Assembly (NCBI GenBank): GCA_035578155.1
Contig: JAPWDM010000006.1
Coordinates: 49,967,529 to 50,031,528, forward strand
Length of the DNA: 64,000 bases
Direction of reading: 5' to 3'
Origin: Brachynemurus nebulosus
Taxonomy: Eukaryota > Arthropoda > Insecta > Neuroptera > Myrmeleontidae
Shown: positions 61,777 through 64,000 of the stretch, piece after piece
Position numbering within the stretch: the stretch's first letter is position 1
Layout: each line of letters starts with the position of its first letter
The notes under the pieces: model-generated
The model's input: only the letters and a program-made list of their open reading frames with translations
Told to the model about the DNA's origin: nothing
The model's database searches: none
Translations under genes and position numbers: made by a program

Positions 61777-63100
61777 GGGGAGAGGTGTGCCAGTAGTAAC
61801 AGTGAGTCAATTGTAACTTTGAAATTTGCGAGACATCTATCAATCCTATTGAGAAGTATGTTACATATCATAATGTGTCTCCTGAAGTTGTGCTTTACTG
61901 ACAAAACTTTCAGTTAATATCATTGGGCAGTTTTCTTTCAGCAATATCAATTGTGTTTATATAAGCTAACCGTAAATTTTGAGTTTGTTGACAATTTTTT
62001 GATTTTTGCAGTAAATACCGCATCAATTGGAAGTAAAGTGATTTTATTGGAAACACAAGCAATTAGATAATATTATCCAATAAGTAGTATCGCTCTTTTA
62101 ATCATTGCTAATATTTTACAAATTTTTTTATAAAATTAAACAGCACTGCAACAATTGTAATAAATTCAGTAGTGTCAATTGTAACATGTTACAACTGACA
62201 GACTCCAGTAGTTTTATATGTCCACAATTTTTCTTTTTAGCATTTTAAATTTAAGGAACTGAGCACATAGAGCCGAGAGTCAGGATAGGGTTTTAAATGA
62301 AGTTTAAAAATTTTTATGGTTTTTTAGAGTTCTGATTTTTGACGATTAATTTTAAATTTTATAGCTAATAAAATCTTTTTTAGTTTAATTTATTAATTTT
62401 CTAAATATTGCTTTGTAATGTTTTAACAATTTTAGATGAATAAAATTAAACTTTATATTTAAGGTATGAATCGAAACGCTTTAGATAAATAATTGTAAAA
62501 AAAATATCTTCTATTAATAGTTACTCTTTGGTAAAATCCGTTGGTTTGATATATCGATTTTCGGTTACGGTTGTCGTTCGATTCAATGCTATTACGATTA
62601 GTTTTGCCGGTTGGATCAGTCCCTAATCTAATTCATGCTGTTTTCAGAATGAAAAGATGCTGTATAAAACAAAACGAAAAACTAGAGTGGGAACTGTATT
62701 CGACAAAGTATACCTGAATACCGTTAAAAAAGTAATAGAAGGAGAAAAAATCAAACCTGTTGCAAGAGACTGTGGTATTTGTCACCTTGAGGAAGAATTT
62801 TGAAAACTAAATTAATTATATTAACCACCATGTAAATGCAACTAAATAATAAGTGTTACAATTGAACCTAAGCACTATAACAACTGATCCTCTGGTGGTG
62901 GCGATTGCAACATTACACTTTAGTCTCCAAAAGTGCAGTTATTGTAATTACAGGCCAACATAGAATATTTTTGTGCAGCTCATTGAAAACCTGAACATTG
63001 TCCGTATCTTGCACCAAAAATTTAATTCTCTATGATTAATAAATACAAAGTTACTAGCCTGTATGTTTTTTTTTTTGTTACTGATGACACACCTCTCCCC
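61777..63100 (+). mobile_element. Pogo-like element with TA duplication, internally deleted
   Basis: Ends GGGGAGAGGTGTGCCAGTAG and its diverged complement CTGATGACACACCTCTCCCC, flanked by TA (61775-61776 and 63101-63102). It begins only ten bases after the target duplication of MITE A copy 2. TGTAACA/ATTGTAAC repeats are frequent near the left. A short coding remnant resembling the pogo transposase N-terminus lies at 62657-62803. The remainder of the transposase is absent. Confidence 0.8.
62657..62803 (+). pseudogene. Pogo-type transposase N-terminal fragment
   Basis: A 48-codon frame from ATG to TGA. It reads MLYKTKRKTRVGTVFDKVYL and continues through a VKKVIEGEKIKPVARDCGI stretch to ICH. 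The basic KRKTR start, a first helix, then K-PVARD-GICH matches the helix-turn-helix (psq/CENP-B-N type) at the N-terminus of pogo-family transposases. That domain would bind the element's ends. The DDE catalytic domain is absent and the frame stops early, so no active transposase can be made. TTTTCAG directly upstream (62641-62647) may be an old splice acceptor. Identification is from family pattern, not search. Confidence 0.7.
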
Positions 63101-63102
63101 TA

Positions 63103-63721
63103 CTTCACATATGTTTAAATAGATTCTCGCTATACTAGTTACAAATCATATATAATTTAATGACTGCAATTTCATTCTTGTTTTCAAATTTTTGTGCTAA
63201 AAGTGTTGCTCGTAAACTCATGGTAACAATACGCTTTTCTCAGTAAATAAAATAAAATCAAAAATCAAATTATAACGCTAATCATGATTACAATTGCCTA
63301 CACAAAGTAATAATACTAAATCATCTTTAAGGTCAAATATGTTATCGTTCTTGAAGCAAATATAATTATTTCTTCTAAAAAAAAATTGATTTAACTATTC
63401 TATTTTAAAAAAAAAAAAATTGATTTGTAATCTATATACAAATAGCAACAAAGTCAATCAGATAATATGTAAATTGATTCACAGTAACTTTATAGAAACT
63501 ATTCCTTCTAGGAAAAATTTTACATAAAATACTGTTGTTACATATTGTTTCTAATACGCTTCTGCGAGTACTTTCAGCGCAAAGAGTAGATCAATCAACA
63601 AAATAATTTTAAATCTGCTCGGCAATTTCTGTTACACCCAATAGCTACAATTTTTATTAATTGAATATTTAAAAAAATAGAAACAATAAAAAAAGTGTCT
63701 AAGACGTCATGTTTTTTATAT
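63103..63721. other. Non-coding spacer
   Basis: No supported gene or bounded repeat. Confidence 0.5.
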
Positions 63722-64000
63722 AATACCTAGGATTTACCGGCGGCTTCGCTCGCGTGGCGTTTGATATTATGACATCTAGTTAAAACTTATAAAGTATACT
63801 TTCATCGCGTCACTATTAATAACTGTTAATTTTTTCTTAGGAATTTTCCCATAGAAATAAATGTTTTTCCCGGAAAAAAGTAGCCTATAACATTTTTTTA
63901 ACAATATGGAAGGTTCAAACAAACTCAAAAAATCTTTTTTTTATTTCATTTAAAATATATTTTTCCACGGGAATGAAATTTCCCATATAGGACTGAAATA
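63722..64000 (-). mobile_element. Helitron-like element, cut by the window end
   Basis: The plus strand reads ACCGGCGGCTTCGCTCGCGT then ATATTATGACATCTAGTTAAA, which is the 3' region of the 57643-58520 element, followed by the first monomers (TTTTTCCCGGAAAAAAGTAGC). The terminal hairpin is better preserved than in the other copies. The 5' part lies beyond the window. Confidence 0.7.

Overview
This window looks like intergenic or intronic DNA from an insect. It is very AT-rich, has many (TA)n and T/A-rich tracts, and carries transposon families typical of arthropod genomes: piggyBac, PIF/Harbinger-type MITEs, hAT MITEs, pogo/Tc1-type elements, Helitron-like elements and non-LTR retrotransposon fossils. 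The sequence alone does not settle the insect order. I find no convincing host protein-coding gene, tRNA gene or rRNA. Nearly all long open frames fall in repeats or AT-rich noise.

Layout. 1-15 kb: a PIF-type MITE (1128-1526), a 4-kb non-coding element resembling a Helentron-associated (HINE/DINE-like) element (2395-6407), a GC-richer foldback (7347-7733), then mostly featureless AT-rich DNA with a small reverse-transcriptase scrap. 15-25 kb: a cluster of short elements, including a hAT MITE with a perfect 8-bp target duplication nested inside another hAT-like element. 25-30 kb: a tandem repeat, a Helitron-like element split by a piggyBac MITE, and a near-perfect 435-bp-arm foldback flanked by 14-bp direct repeats, whose arms carry a hammerhead-like core. 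30-45 kb: a TIR element, a tRNA-like SINE head, a second piggyBac MITE with an exact-looking 350-bp tandem duplication, a short HINE copy, a nested TA/TTA element pair and a non-LTR reverse-transcriptase pseudogene. 45.3-52.0 kb: a three-level nest, in which a TTAA element contains a full inverted HINE copy, which contains a 2.1-kb long-arm foldback carrying a Cys-rich open frame. 52-64 kb: another TA element with a HINE scrap, a TTA foldback, Helitron-like copies with internal tandem monomers, a second copy of the first MITE, and a pogo-like element with a short HTH-like N-terminal frame.

The most useful property of the window is that several insertions can be dated relative to one another, because empty target sites are present elsewhere in the same 64 kb. 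The two ~4-kb HINE copies are in opposite orientation about 39 kb apart, and so could mediate an inversion of everything between them.
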